Shown here in pieces: positions 36,573 to 45,666 of a stretch of DNA of 64,000 nucleotides; position 1 is the stretch's first letter, and the number at the start of each line of letters is the position of its first letter. The DNA is from Halolamina salifodinae (GTDB lineage Archaea; Halobacteriota; Halobacteria; Halobacteriales; Haloferacaceae), in NCBI RefSeq assembly GCF_017874235.1, contig NZ_JAGGLC010000004.1, positions 237,237-301,236 on the forward strand. The letters run 5' to 3'. The translations under genes and the position numbers were made by a program. The notes below the pieces were generated by a model. It was not told where the DNA came from, made no database searches, and saw nothing but the letters and a program-made list of their open reading frames with translations.

Positions 36573-37745
36573 CTATCGCCGCACGCGGTCCGGGAGCCCC
36601 AGCACGTCGACGGCCGCCGACGCAACCGCCTCGCGCTCGCTCTCGGGCGCGAACACGCCGAGCCGCCAGCCGTCGCGCTGGGCCGCCCGAATGGCGCCGA
36701 CGAGCCCCGAGGCCTCCTCCAGTCGCTGGACGACGCCGTCGACGACCACGCGGGCGTTCGACTCCTTCATCGACGGGCGCCGGGGGACGTCGACGATGAC
36801 CTCCGACTCGTCGACGCCCGCACGGTCCGCGATGTCGCGCTCGGCGGCGCGCTCGTCCTCGTGTTCGAGTCCGAGGAGGTGCGCTGGCGTATCCGAGAGC
36901 CCCGCCCAGACCGCCCGCTTGTAGAGGTCGCGGCGCTCGATCCGCCCGCCGAGATCCGGCACGTGCTCACCCAGCGCGACCAGCAGGTCGTGGTCGGCCA
37001 TGCGAGCGAACTGCTCGATACCCACGTCGTTCTCCCGGTCGAGCAGGGATTCGGCGGCGCGTTCGAGCATTGATCCCGCGATCCGGGAGACGTGGTGGCG
37101 GTAGACGATACCGTTCATCAGCCCGCGAGCGAGGAGCAGGGACTCGGCGGTCCGGACGTTCCCCGCCGCGAGCACCAGTTCGCCGTCGCGGTAGCCCAGC
37201 GAGCGCACGAGGCGACCGTGGTCGATGGAGCCGTACGGAACGCCGGTGTGGTGGGCGTCCCGGACGAGGTAGTCCATCCGATCAACGTCCAGCTCCCCGG
37301 AAACGAGTTGGCCGAGTTCGCCCTCGCCCCGAACGAGTTTGGCGACGCGGGACGGCGAGAGGTCGTGATCGCGCAGGGTGTCGGCGATGCCGGTGTCCTC
37401 GATGACGCCGCCGATCTCGTCGTGATGGCGGCCCGCGCGGCGCATGATGATCTCCTCGGTCTGATGGCCGTAGGGGCCGTGGCCCACGTCGTGCAGCAGC
37501 GCGGCCGCGCGGACGTGATCGGCGCGCTCGCCGTCGACGCGCAGGTGCGAGAGCGCCTCGCTGGCGAGGTGGTACACCCCGAGCGAGTGCTCGAAGCGCG
37601 TGTGGGAGGCCGAGGGGTAGACCAGCCGGACCGTCGACAGCTGCTTGATGTGCCGAAGCCGCTGGAAGGCGGGGGTATCCAGCAGATCCGCCGCGACCGG
37701 GGAGAGGGTGATCCAGTCGTGGACGGAGTCCTTGATCGCGTTCAT
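36573..37745 (-). CDS. HD-domain phosphohydrolase (dGTPase-like)
   Basis: A 390-residue metal-dependent phosphohydrolase. Motifs: [17 protein letters not shown] (first His), [17 protein letters not shown] (HD pair), and [20 protein letters not shown] (distal Asp). The pattern is that of the SAMHD1/dGTPase-like archaeal family, which cleaves dNTPs or related nucleotides. The C-terminal third has no recognised domain. Confidence 0.88.
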   Translation of the reverse strand: MNAIKDSVHDWITLSPVAADLLDTPAFQRLRHIKQLSTVRLVYPSASHTRFEHSLGVYHLASEALSHLRVDGERADHVRAAALLHDVGHGPYGHQTEEIIMRRAGRHHDEIGGVIEDTGIADTLRDHDLSPSRVAKLVRGEGELGQLVSGELDVDRMDYLVRDAHHTGVPYGSIDHGRLVRSLGYRDGELVLAAGNVRTAESLLLARGLMNGIVYRHHVSRIAGSMLERAAESLLDRENDVGIEQFARMADHDLLVALGEHVPDLGGRIERRDLYKRAVWAGLSDTPAHLLGLEHEDERAAERDIADRAGVDESEVIVDVPRRPSMKESNARVVVDGVVQRLEEASGLVGAIRAAQRDGWRLGVFAPESEREAVASAAVDVLGLPDRVRR

Positions 37746-37830
37746 ACGGGATCCCCGGGTGCGAGCCTCAAAGTCGCCCCGGTGTTCCCGAAGGGGACAG
37801 CTTCAACCCCGCCGGCCCGAAACGCCGTTC

Positions 37831-38976
37831 ATGGTCACGTTCCTCGCCGGGGGCACCGGAACCCCCAAACTGCTGTCCACGGAGGAGCGAAGCTCCTCTA
37901 GCAGTCGGACGAAGTCCGACGACACCGACGACCCCGTCTTCGCCCGTGAATCCGTCTCCGTCGTCGGCAACACCGGCGACGACGTGGAGTTGGGCGGCCT
38001 GCTGGTCTCGCCGGATCTCGACACCGTGCTGTTCGACGGCGGCGGCGTCCTCGACCGCGAGACGTGGTGGGGGATCGAGGGCGACACCCACGACACTGAC
38101 GACGAACTGTTCCGCATCGCCGACGCCGCCGACCTCGAGAAGGGGCCGCGCTACCTCCCCGAGTCGGCCCAGACTGCGGGCCGCGAGATCGCCCGCTGGC
38201 GCCGCTTCTCGGGCGTCGCGGAGTTCATGACTATCGGCGACCGGGACCGCGCGGTCCACGTCACTCGCACCTCCCTGATCGACGAGGGCCACACACTCAC
38301 CGAAGCGACCCGGGTGCTCGCCGACGCGTTCGACCTCGATATCGACCTCCTGCCGATGAGCGACGACCCCGTCGCCACCATCATCCACACGCCTGAGGGC
38401 GAGATGCATTTCCAGGAGTACTGGGTGGCGAACCGCGCCGAACCCCGCGTCGAGGACGTGGAGTTCCGCGGCGCGCTGCAGGCCGAGCCGACCCCCGAAG
38501 TCCGAGACGCACTCTCCGATCCCGTCATCGTCGGCCCGTCGAACCCCGTCACCTCCGTCGGGCCGATCCGTGCGCTCCCGGGCGTCGACCGCGCACTCCA
38601 CCGGACGCCGGTCGTCGCCGTCTCGCCGTTCGTGGGCGAGCAGGCCTTCTCCGGGCCCGCGCCGGCCCTGATGCGCGGCGTCGGCGCCGATCCCTCGACG
38701 GCGGGCGTCGCCGACGTGTACGGCTTCGCGGACGCGTTCGTGCTCGACGACGAGGACGACACCGAACTGGATCGCCCGGTCGTCCAAACTGATACGGCCA
38801 TCGACGGCCCCGCGGACGCCGAGCGCGTCGCCCGGGCCTGCGCGCTGGCGCTGGCGGCCGTCGGCGCGCCCGCGTCGGGTCTCGGTCTCGCGAGCGTCGA
38901 CGGCCCCGCGGCGCTGGCCGGCGACGACATCGACGCCAGCGCCCTCCCGGTGATCCCGGACGGCGGGGTGGTCTGA
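37831..38976 (+). CDS. cofD: LPPG:FO 2-phospho-L-lactate transferase with in-frame palindromes
   Basis: A 381-residue transferase joining the phospholactyl group to FO in F420 synthesis. [50 protein letters not shown] and [13 protein letters not shown] are standard. Between residues 15 and 38 stands [20 protein letters not shown], which I do not expect in the family; its DNA is two tandem three-base-loop hairpins (37882-37920). The loop lies after the first nucleotide-binding turn, so it must bulge outward if the enzyme is active. First gene of a four-gene operon. Confidence 0.92.
   Translation: MVTFLAGGTGTPKLLSTEERSSSSSRTKSDDTDDPVFARESVSVVGNTGDDVELGGLLVSPDLDTVLFDGGGVLDRETWWGIEGDTHDTDDELFRIADAADLEKGPRYLPESAQTAGREIARWRRFSGVAEFMTIGDRDRAVHVTRTSLIDEGHTLTEATRVLADAFDLDIDLLPMSDDPVATIIHTPEGEMHFQEYWVANRAEPRVEDVEFRGALQAEPTPEVRDALSDPVIVGPSNPVTSVGPIRALPGVDRALHRTPVVAVSPFVGEQAFSGPAPALMRGVGADPSTAGVADVYGFADAFVLDDEDDTELDRPVVQTDTAIDGPADAERVARACALALAAVGAPASGLGLASVDGPAALAGDDIDASALPVIPDGGVV
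37882..37920 (+). repeat. Hairpin pair inside cofD
   Basis: GAGGAGC/GCTCCTC with loop GAA (37882-37898) is followed five bases on by GTCGGAC/GTCCGAC with loop GAA (37904-37920). Both stems are perfect. The frame is kept. It has the tandem-hairpin design but not the GTCACC/GTTAAC framework. Confidence 0.75.
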
Positions 38977-39738
38977 GTGTTCAGCCCCCGGCTCGCACTG
39001 GCGTCGCTCTCCGGCGAGGCCGACGCCGAGTGGGCCCGACAAGGGTCTGAGTGGGCCGGCACGGCGTTCCTCGGCGGCGTCTGCCTCGACGGATCGACCC
39101 GCGCGGCGGCCCGGGAGATGGTCGCGGATCGCGACCGGACGGAGTTCCTGCCCGACGACCCGATCCCGTTCGTCGACGACCAACTCGCCGCGCTCTCGGA
39201 CATCGACGTGCGGCCGGGGATCAACGTCCGGTCCACCACGGCCGAGCCAGTCCGGGAGGTCGCCAAAGTAGCAGCCGAGCACGACGCCATCCTCGAGATC
39301 AACGCCCACTGCCGGCAGGACGAACTCTGCGCGGCCGGGGCGGGCGAAACGCTGCTCCGCGAGCCCGACCGGCTCGAACCGCTGGTCGAGGCCGCGAGCG
39401 GGCCGGGCGCCGACGTGAGTGTGAAAGTTCGGGCCGAACTCGCGGGCGTCGACCTCGTGAACGTCGCCCAGCGGGTCGAGTCCGCCGGCGCCGACGCGAT
39501 CCACGTCGACGCGATGGACAGCGAATCGGTCGTCGCCAACCTCGCCGACGCCACCGACCTGTTCCTGATCGCCAACAACGGCGTCCGGGACCGTGAGACC
39601 GTGCGCGAGTACCTCGACTACGGCGCGGACGCGGTCAGCGTGGGTCGGCCAAGCGACAACCCCGAGGTACTGGGCCGCGTCGCCGACGCGGTGGACGAGT
39701 GGGCGGCGCCCGACGAGCCAGCGGAGGCGCCGAGATGA
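38977..39738 (+). CDS. Dihydrouridine-synthase-like TIM-barrel flavoprotein
   Basis: A 253-residue protein, GTG start directly after the cofD stop. VSVKVRAELAG, ADAIHVDAMD, LIANNGVRDRETVREYLDYG and GADAVSVGRP give a Dus/DHOD-type FMN barrel. The Dus general-acid motif, usually NxGCP, reads EINAHCRQDELCAAGAGETLL, keeping Cys but losing the following Pro. It may therefore act on a cofactor rather than tRNA. Its place between cofD and the CitG-like/DUF447 genes suggests a role in F420 or C1-carrier metabolism. Confidence 0.8.
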   Translation: MFSPRLALASLSGEADAEWARQGSEWAGTAFLGGVCLDGSTRAAAREMVADRDRTEFLPDDPIPFVDDQLAALSDIDVRPGINVRSTTAEPVREVAKVAAEHDAILEINAHCRQDELCAAGAGETLLREPDRLEPLVEAASGPGADVSVKVRAELAGVDLVNVAQRVESAGADAIHVDAMDSESVVANLADATDLFLIANNGVRDRETVREYLDYGADAVSVGRPSDNPEVLGRVADAVDEWAAPDEPAEAPR

Positions 39739-40616
39739 CTCGCGAGAGCCCTCGATCCCCCGCGGAGAACGCCGAACTCGCGCTGCTGCTGGAGGTGGCG
39801 GGCACGCCCAAGCCGGGGAACGTCGACCGCCGGCGGGATCTGGGCGACCTGCGCTTCGAGCAGTTCCTCGCGGGGAGCGTCGGGAGCGCCGGCGGCCTGC
39901 GGATGGCCGCCGCGGGCGCGCCGGTCGGGCGGGCGTTCAAACGTGCGGTCCGGGGGATGAGCCGCCAGTCCGGCGGCAACACCCAGTTCGGCTGCCTGCT
40001 GCTGCTGACCCCTCTCGTCGGCGCCGCCGCGCAGGGGGACCTCACCTCCGAAGGCGTCGAGGAACGCTGCCGCGCGACGACTGTCGACGACGCCGTGGCG
40101 TTCTACCGCGCGTTCGAGCACGTCGATGTGGCCGTCGGCGACCCGCCGGAGAGCGCTGCCGGCCTCGATGCGCGCCGCGGGAGCGACGCCGAACCGGCGC
40201 TCCGGGAGCGGGAACTGACGCTCCGGGACGTGATGGAACTCTCCGCGGACCCGGACGAGGGCGTTCCGGACACGAACGCACAGGAGTGGATCGAGGGGTT
40301 CTCCCGCACCTTCGACGCCGCGGCGGCGATTCTGGCCGACGACGGCCCCGTGCTGGACCGGGCGGCGCGCTGCTTCCTCCGGCAGTTGGCCGCGGAGCCG
40401 GACACGTTGGTGGCGACGAAGCACGGTGAAGGGGCCGCACGCGACGTGCAGGAGCGGGCCGAGGCGACGCTTGACGCCGTCGAGCGAACCGGCTCGCTCG
40501 CGCCGTCCGAGGATCTGGCCGAGGCGTTCGTCGCGGAGGGGATCAACCCCGGGACGACCGCCGACCGCGTGGCCGCGGCGCTGTTCGTCGCGCTCGAACG
40601 GGGGTTGGCGGTATGA
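39735..40616 (+). CDS. Triphosphoribosyl-dephospho-CoA synthase-like protein (CitG/MdcB family)
   Basis: A 293-residue protein with the family hallmarks LLLEVAGTPKPGNVDRRRDL, SGGNTQFGCLLLLTPLV, DTLVATKHGEGAARDVQERA and EGINPGTTADRVAAALF. Bacterial CitG makes the prosthetic group of citrate lyase, but no citrate lyase is present here. As I recall, CitG-like and DUF447 genes also accompany tetrahydromethanopterin genes in methylotrophs, so a pterin-related role is more likely. ATGA overlaps join it to both neighbours. Confidence 0.85.
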   Translation: MTRESPRSPAENAELALLLEVAGTPKPGNVDRRRDLGDLRFEQFLAGSVGSAGGLRMAAAGAPVGRAFKRAVRGMSRQSGGNTQFGCLLLLTPLVGAAAQGDLTSEGVEERCRATTVDDAVAFYRAFEHVDVAVGDPPESAAGLDARRGSDAEPALRERELTLRDVMELSADPDEGVPDTNAQEWIEGFSRTFDAAAAILADDGPVLDRAARCFLRQLAAEPDTLVATKHGEGAARDVQERAEATLDAVERTGSLAPSEDLAEAFVAEGINPGTTADRVAAALFVALERGLAV

Positions 40617-41239
40617 CTGGAGGATCTGATGGGTGGAGGCCTGAGGACGACGCGCCCGAGGGCTGGCCGGTCCCGCTTCGGGGTGTGACCGAGTCCGTCA
40701 TCGCGACGAAGGGGCCCAACGACCTGTGGAACGTCGCCGCGCTGGGGCTCCACGCGAGAGAGTCCGTCGTCGCGCGGACGTACGGCAACACCCGGACGCG
40801 GCGGAACTTCGAGCGCCGCGGGGGCGGGGTCGTCCAGTTCGTCGCCGACCCGCGAGCGTTCGTCGACGCCGCGCTCTCGATCCGGGAGGAAGCGGAGCCG
40901 GTCCTCCCGAGCGCGGATGCGTGGATCGAAGTGGATGCGACGCTGGTCAGTTCCCGGGAAGAGGACGGGACGACGATCCGGGAGTGGGAACTGGATCCGG
41001 GTGAGAGTGAGGTGATCCGGGAGGGGCCGACGACCATCAACCGCGGCTTCGGCGCCGTGGTCGAGGCGACTGTCGCCGCATCACGACTGGGGGTTTCGGG
41101 GTTCGACGACGCCGACCTGCGGGACCGACTCGACTTCCTCGCGAGCGTGACCGAGCGCTGCGGCGGCGCACGCGAGCGCGAGGCGATGGCACGGGTCGCC
41201 GAGTACGTCGACTGGGACCGCCGCGAACCCGAGAACTGA
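40613..41239 (+). CDS. DUF447-family protein (FMN-binding split barrel)
   Basis: A 208-residue protein: PVPLRGVTESVIATKGPNDLWNVAALGL, RTYGNTRTRRNFERRGG and GPTTINRGFGAVVEATVAASRLG are characteristic of DUF447, a flavin-binding split-barrel family of archaea and methylotrophic bacteria. It is last in the cofD operon, with an ATGA overlap. Probably a step in C1-carrier cofactor synthesis. Confidence 0.85.
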   Translation: MTGGSDGWRPEDDAPEGWPVPLRGVTESVIATKGPNDLWNVAALGLHARESVVARTYGNTRTRRNFERRGGGVVQFVADPRAFVDAALSIREEAEPVLPSADAWIEVDATLVSSREEDGTTIREWELDPGESEVIREGPTTINRGFGAVVEATVAASRLGVSGFDDADLRDRLDFLASVTERCGGAREREAMARVAEYVDWDRREPEN

Positions 41240-41434
41240 GGGCGCTGCCGACGACTTTCGATGCATGCGCCGGTAGCGACGAGGGCCACCGCTTGGCCGT
41301 CGAGGGGTCCAAGCGCCAAAGGGGGGCGCCGCTGTGTGGGTTCCCCAGTCACGGCCTCACCGGGCGTCGGCGCCGAGGCCGCCGGGCGCCCCGAGTCAGT
41401 AGCTTTAACGCGCCGAGTACGTACCTGTTCAGTT

Positions 41435-42808
41435 ATGGAACGCGTAGACGTCGCCATCGTCGGCGGGGGGCCAGCGGGGACGGCCGCCGCCCACGCCGCG
41501 GCCGAACACGGCGCCGACGCACTCGTACTGGAGAAGGGGGTCCCGCGCGAGGACCGCGAGAGGCTGGGCCCCGACTCCACCGACGCGGCCGGCATCCTCG
41601 ACTACTGGGTCGACATCATGGGGATCCACCCCGACGAGATGCCCGACGGGGTGGTCCAGAACGTGCTCGACCGCGCGGAGTTCCGCGGGCCGAACGCGGC
41701 CTGTAACCTCCGCTCGACCGGGATCGACTCGTCCTACGACGAGTTCGGCTACACCTTCCACCGCGCGCGTTTCGACGACTTCCTGCGCTCGCGGGCGGAA
41801 GAGGCCGGCGCGACCTATCGCGTCGACGCGTCGGTGAAGGGCGTTCTGACCGAGGCTCGCGACCACCCGCGCCACACTATCGCGCTCGCGAACGGCGAGG
41901 AGATCGGCGCCGACTACCTGCTGCTCTGTGACGGCCCCCAGCGCACCATCACGATGGGTGTGCTGGACGACTACCTCCCCGATCACCGGAAGGCCAGCGA
42001 GGTGCTCTCACCGCCGACGGCCAACCACATCGCGTATCAGGAGTACCGGAAGTTCCCCGAGGAGATCTACGAGGAGGTCAAGGACGCCATCGTGTTCTGG
42101 TGGGGACTGATGCCCGGCCACACCGCCTACCCGTGGATTTTCCCGAATCAGGACCGAGTCTGTCGCGTGGGGCTGACGATGCCCATCGGGATGGACATCG
42201 ACGAGGTGGCGGACCGCGAGAAGTACGACCTGCTGCGCCCTGAGGACGAGCGCATCCCGCAGGGCGCGACGTACATCGAGCGCCTGCTCGAACGCGAGTA
42301 CGGCGACGAGTACGACCTGAGCGACTTCCCCATCGTCGAGGACGCGGGAAAGAACCGCGGGACGGAGACCTACCCCATCTCCTCGACCCGACCCATCGAC
42401 TCGCCCGTCGACGCCGGCATCGCCGTCTGTGGCGGCGCGATGGGGACCACGTCGGCGTTCCACGAGGGCGGCGACCACCTCGCGGTCCGGACCGGCGCCA
42501 TCGCCGGCCGACTGGCCGCGGAGGGGAAACTCGGCCGCTACAACCACGAGTGGCGCGAGGCCATCGGCGACGAGGTGCTGCGGAACGTCTCGCTCGCGGA
42601 GTTGGTCCGCGACTGGGGCCCCGACCAGTGGGACAAGGTGTTCCGCGTCGGCGAGGAGATGCTAACCGAGGGGGGCGCGAGCGAGATGCTTTCCTGGAGC
42701 CCGCGGGCGGGCCTGACGGGCGCGAAGCTACTCGGGGAATACAAACTGGTCAAGTTCCGGAACCGGAACCGCCACGTCCAGCTAACCGCCGACGAGTACA
42801 GCTACTGA
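41435..42808 (+). CDS. Geranylgeranyl-reductase-family FAD oxidoreductase
   Basis: A 457-residue flavoprotein starting MERVDVAIVGGGPAGTAAAH, the Rossmann FAD motif. FHRARFDDFLRSRAEEAG, ADYLLLCDGPQRTI and the C-terminal AVCGGAMGTTSAFHEGGDHLAVRTG are of the digeranylgeranylglycerophospholipid-reductase type, enzymes that saturate archaeal lipid chains. Haloarchaea carry several paralogues and this one may act on another polyprenyl compound. An AGCTTTAACG box about 30 bases upstream supports the start. Confidence 0.85.
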   Translation: MERVDVAIVGGGPAGTAAAHAAAEHGADALVLEKGVPREDRERLGPDSTDAAGILDYWVDIMGIHPDEMPDGVVQNVLDRAEFRGPNAACNLRSTGIDSSYDEFGYTFHRARFDDFLRSRAEEAGATYRVDASVKGVLTEARDHPRHTIALANGEEIGADYLLLCDGPQRTITMGVLDDYLPDHRKASEVLSPPTANHIAYQEYRKFPEEIYEEVKDAIVFWWGLMPGHTAYPWIFPNQDRVCRVGLTMPIGMDIDEVADREKYDLLRPEDERIPQGATYIERLLEREYGDEYDLSDFPIVEDAGKNRGTETYPISSTRPIDSPVDAGIAVCGGAMGTTSAFHEGGDHLAVRTGAIAGRLAAEGKLGRYNHEWREAIGDEVLRNVSLAELVRDWGPDQWDKVFRVGEEMLTEGGASEMLSWSPRAGLTGAKLLGEYKLVKFRNRNRHVQLTADEYSY

Positions 42809-42823
42809 GGAAAAATCGCCGGC

Positions 42824-43027
42824 TCAGGCTTCGGCCGCCTGCGCCGCGGCGCCGGCTTCCTTCCGCGTGATGTAGCCCGCGATGCGGTTGCGGACTTCCT
42901 TGGACTCGACGTTGGTGAGCGCGGTGACGCTCTCCTTGTTCGTCTCGAAGCTCTGGTTGAACGACTCGGGGTACTTCTCGAGCAGGATCCGCCCGAGCTG
43001 CTTGACGTACTTCGGCTTGATTGCCAT
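42824..43027 (-). CDS. rps17e: 30S ribosomal protein S17e
   Basis: A 67-residue ribosomal protein: MAIKPKYVKQLGRILLEKYP, FETNKESVTALTNVESKEVR and NRIAGYITRKE are the S17e signature. The Ala-rich tail (AGAAAQAAEA) is a common haloarchaeal extension. Convergent with the oxidoreductase gene and divergent from thyX. Confidence 0.96.
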   Translation of the reverse strand: MAIKPKYVKQLGRILLEKYPESFNQSFETNKESVTALTNVESKEVRNRIAGYITRKEAGAAAQAAEA

Positions 43028-43098
43028 ACCGTCAGATTTCGCGGAGAGCCACTAAAGCGATTCGTTCCGCACCAAACGCGCTGGCCGCCCGTCCCGGT

Positions 43099-43108
43099 GC
43101 AATTATGC
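43099..43108 (+). promoter_or_regulatory. TATA-like box of thyX
   Basis: GCAATTATGC lies 27-36 bases before the ATG at 43135. The in-frame ATG at 43105 falls inside this box, so the later ATG is the likely start. Confidence 0.45.
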
Positions 43109-43134
43109 CCGGCCCGTCCTCCCTTCCGAGTACG

Positions 43135-43878
43135 ATGGAGGTCGAACTGCTGGAGGCCACGGAGGATCCGGAGGAACTGATCTGTCGCGCCGCGCGCAAC
43201 GACTACGCCTCGGCGTTCGTCGGCGAACAGGAGTTCGACGAGGTGATGGCGACCGTCGACGGCGACGACATCGAGGAGAAACAGGCCACCCTGATCGGCC
43301 ATCTGCTGAGCCACGGCCACTTCGGCCCGTTCGAGCACCCGCAGGCGACGTTCGCCATCGAGGGGATGTCCCGTTCCTGTATGGCCCAACTCACGCGCCA
43401 CCGCCACGTCTCCTTCGACGTGCAGAGCATGCGCTACGTCGCGTTCGACGACGTCGATCCCGAGGACGTGGGCGACGGCGAGATGGTCGTCACGCCGCCC
43501 TCGGCGACCGATCCGGACTGGATCGGCCGCAACCAGCAGAGCGGGACCGTCGACGAGGAGACCGTCGAGAAACGCGAGGAGGTGTTCCAGAACTCGGTAC
43601 AGCGCTCCGTCGAGGAGTACCAGCGCCTGCTGGAACTGGGCATGCCGCCGGAGGACGCACGGTTCGTGCTCCCCATCGGCACCGAGGTGAACGTCGTGAT
43701 GAGCATGAACGTCCGGACGCTGATGCACGTCGCCGACATGCGCGCGGCCGCCGACGCCCAATGGGAGATCCGCGGCCTGACCGAGGAGGTGCTCGATTTC
43801 GCCGCCGAGTGGTGTCCGATCACCTTCGACTACTACGAGGAGCACATGAAGAACCGGAAGAACCGACTCGCGCCCTGA
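43135..43878 (+). CDS. thyX: FAD-dependent thymidylate synthase
   Basis: A 247-residue flavoenzyme making dTMP from dUMP with methylene-folate and NADPH. The ThyX motif RHRHVSFDVQS (88-98) is intact, with LLSHGHFGPFEHPQATF before it and ARFVLPIGTEVNVVMSMNVRTLMH after it. The start at 43135 is chosen from a TATA-like box overlapping the upstream ATG. Monocistronic. Confidence 0.95.
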   Translation: MEVELLEATEDPEELICRAARNDYASAFVGEQEFDEVMATVDGDDIEEKQATLIGHLLSHGHFGPFEHPQATFAIEGMSRSCMAQLTRHRHVSFDVQSMRYVAFDDVDPEDVGDGEMVVTPPSATDPDWIGRNQQSGTVDEETVEKREEVFQNSVQRSVEEYQRLLELGMPPEDARFVLPIGTEVNVVMSMNVRTLMHVADMRAAADAQWEIRGLTEEVLDFAAEWCPITFDYYEEHMKNRKNRLAP

Positions 43879-43917
43879 GCGCCAACGCCTTTCTCCCTCC
43901 CGGCCGTCGACCCGGCC

Positions 43918-44928
43918 ATGCGGCAGTCGACGCGCTCACTCGCGCTATGTCTGCTCCTCGTACTCGCCGGCTGTGCCGGTAGTCCCGTACCCACCGATAG
44001 CGGAGTGAGCATCGACGGCACGCCGTCGCCGACAGCGGCCGCCGCAGGAACCGTCGACGCCCCGCCCGCCGCAACGCCCGACCCCAACGGACTGACGGCT
44101 GAGGTGACCCGCGTCGTCGACGGCGACACGATAGAGATCCGTTACCCGAACGGCACTGTCGACACCGTGCGCCTGCTCGGCGTCGACACGCCGGAGGTCC
44201 ACACCGAGAACGACCCCGCGGAGTTCCCCGGCGTCCCCGACACAGTCGCGGGCCACGACTGCCTGCGCCAGTGGGGTGAGCGCGCCAGCGAGCACGCAAA
44301 GGAGGAACTCATGGGCCAGACGGTGACGCTCTCCTTCGACGCCAACGAGCCCCGCCGAGGCTACTACGGCCGCCTGCTGGCGTACGTCCACGTCGACGGC
44401 GCGGAGTTCAACTACGGCCTGATCACCAGTGGCCTCGCGCGGCGCTACGACGACTCGCAGTTCCAGTACCGCGAGCGCTACGGGACCGCCGAGGACGCCG
44501 CCCACGCGAGCGGCGCGGGGCTCTGGGGCGCCTGCACGGACGGCGCAGCCGTGACGGCTACTGAGACGCCCATCGCCGTCGCCGACGGCGGGACGCCGCT
44601 CCGGATCGCCACGGTTCATCCCGACGCCGAGGGTGACGACCGCGCGAACCTGAACGACGAGTACGTTTCCTTCTCGAACGCCGGCACGGAGACGCTCGAC
44701 ATTTCCGGCTGGACGGTCCGCGACGAGGCCGACCACGTGTACACGTTCCCCGAGGCCGCCGAAATCGGGCCGAACGAGACGGTCACGCTCCACACCGGCA
44801 GCGGCGAGGACGGGAGCGGTGACTACTACTGGGGCCGCGGCAGCCCCGTCTGGAACAACGACGGCGACACGGTGATCGTCCGGAACGCGAGCGGCGGGAC
44901 GGTGATCGAGCGGTCCTACGACGGCTGA
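43918..44928 (+). CDS. Lipoprotein nuclease: thermonuclease domain plus lamin-tail domain
   Basis: A 336-residue exported lipoprotein (lipobox LVLAGC, Cys19). Residues about 55-205 are a staphylococcal-nuclease-like domain: EVTRVVDGDTIEIRYPNG, VRLLGVDTPEVH and AYVHVDGAEFNYGLITSGLARR. Residues about 215-335 are a lamin-tail domain (NDEYVSFSNAGTETLDISGW and SPVWNNDGDTVIVRNASGG). It probably degrades extracellular DNA for nutrition, anchored at the membrane. Confidence 0.9.
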   Translation: MRQSTRSLALCLLLVLAGCAGSPVPTDSGVSIDGTPSPTAAAAGTVDAPPAATPDPNGLTAEVTRVVDGDTIEIRYPNGTVDTVRLLGVDTPEVHTENDPAEFPGVPDTVAGHDCLRQWGERASEHAKEELMGQTVTLSFDANEPRRGYYGRLLAYVHVDGAEFNYGLITSGLARRYDDSQFQYRERYGTAEDAAHASGAGLWGACTDGAAVTATETPIAVADGGTPLRIATVHPDAEGDDRANLNDEYVSFSNAGTETLDISGWTVRDEADHVYTFPEAAEIGPNETVTLHTGSGEDGSGDYYWGRGSPVWNNDGDTVIVRNASGGTVIERSYDG

Positions 44929-44973
44929 GCCGGCACCGCAAACGACTTTCGGCGGAGTCGCCTCCCTCCGGGC

Positions 44974-45666
44974 ATGCACTCGGCCGTGATCATCGCCGGC
45001 GGGCGCTCGACCCGGTTCGGCGACGACGACAAGGCGGTCGCCCCGCTGGCGGGGACGCCGATGATCCGCCGCGTGGCGGACCGACTCGAACCGGTCGTCG
45101 ACGAACTGGTGGTGAACTGCCGCGCGGACCAGCGCGAGGCGATAGAGAACGCGATGGAGGGCTACCCGCTCCCGACCACCTACGCCCTCGACCCAGAAAC
45201 GGATCAGGGGCCGATGGCCGGGATCCGGAACGGCTGCCGGGCCGCCGAGGGGGAGTACGTCGCCGTCGTCGCCTGCGACATGCCCTTCGTCGACCCCGAG
45301 ACGATCTCCTACCTGTTCGACCGCGCGAGCGGCGAGGTGCCGCCGCCGGAGGACGCCGACGACGGTAGCTCATCACCGTCGTCCGCGATCGCCGACGACG
45401 AGGGGGAGCCACCGTTCGATGGCGCGGTCCCGCGACTCGGCGACGGGTGGTACCAGACGACGCAAGCCGTCTACCGGCCGGACGCGATGGCCGCGGCCTG
45501 CGACGCCGCGCTGGAGCGGGGCGACCGGAAGATTCTGGCCCCCTTGGAGGACCTCTCCTACGCCGTCGTGAGCGAGCAAGAGCTGGAAGCCGTGACCGAT
45601 CTCTCGTCGTTCGAGAACCTCAACACGCAGGCGGAGTTCGAGGAAGCGGCCGAACGGCTCTCGTAG
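44974..45666 (+). CDS. mobA: Molybdenum cofactor guanylyltransferase
   Basis: A 230-residue nucleotidyltransferase attaching GMP to molybdopterin. Motifs: VIIAGGRSTRFGDDDKAVAPLAGTP, LDPETDQGPMAGIRNG, AVVACDMPFVDPETISYLFD and YQTTQAVYRPDAM. Residues about 124-147 (PPPEDADDGSSSPSSAIADDEGEP) form an extra acidic/Ser-rich loop whose DNA contains a perfect 9-base palindrome. It converges with yqeC without a gap, so both ends of this locus concern molybdenum enzymes. Confidence 0.9.
   Translation: MHSAVIIAGGRSTRFGDDDKAVAPLAGTPMIRRVADRLEPVVDELVVNCRADQREAIENAMEGYPLPTTYALDPETDQGPMAGIRNGCRAAEGEYVAVVACDMPFVDPETISYLFDRASGEVPPPEDADDGSSSPSSAIADDEGEPPFDGAVPRLGDGWYQTTQAVYRPDAMAAACDAALERGDRKILAPLEDLSYAVVSEQELEAVTDLSSFENLNTQAEFEEAAERLS
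45358..45383 (+). repeat. 9-bp/8-nt palindrome inside mobA
   Basis: GACGACGGT and ACCGTCGTC pair around the loop AGCTCATC. The geometry (9-base stem, 8-base loop) equals that of the two palindromes in the symporter small-subunit gene. The frame is kept and the encoded loop is not part of the MobA core. Confidence 0.6.

Noticed and set aside
33454..41239. A biosynthetic island
   Set aside because: Composition is uniform and the genes are common haloarchaeal housekeeping or cofactor genes; no mobility genes are present.
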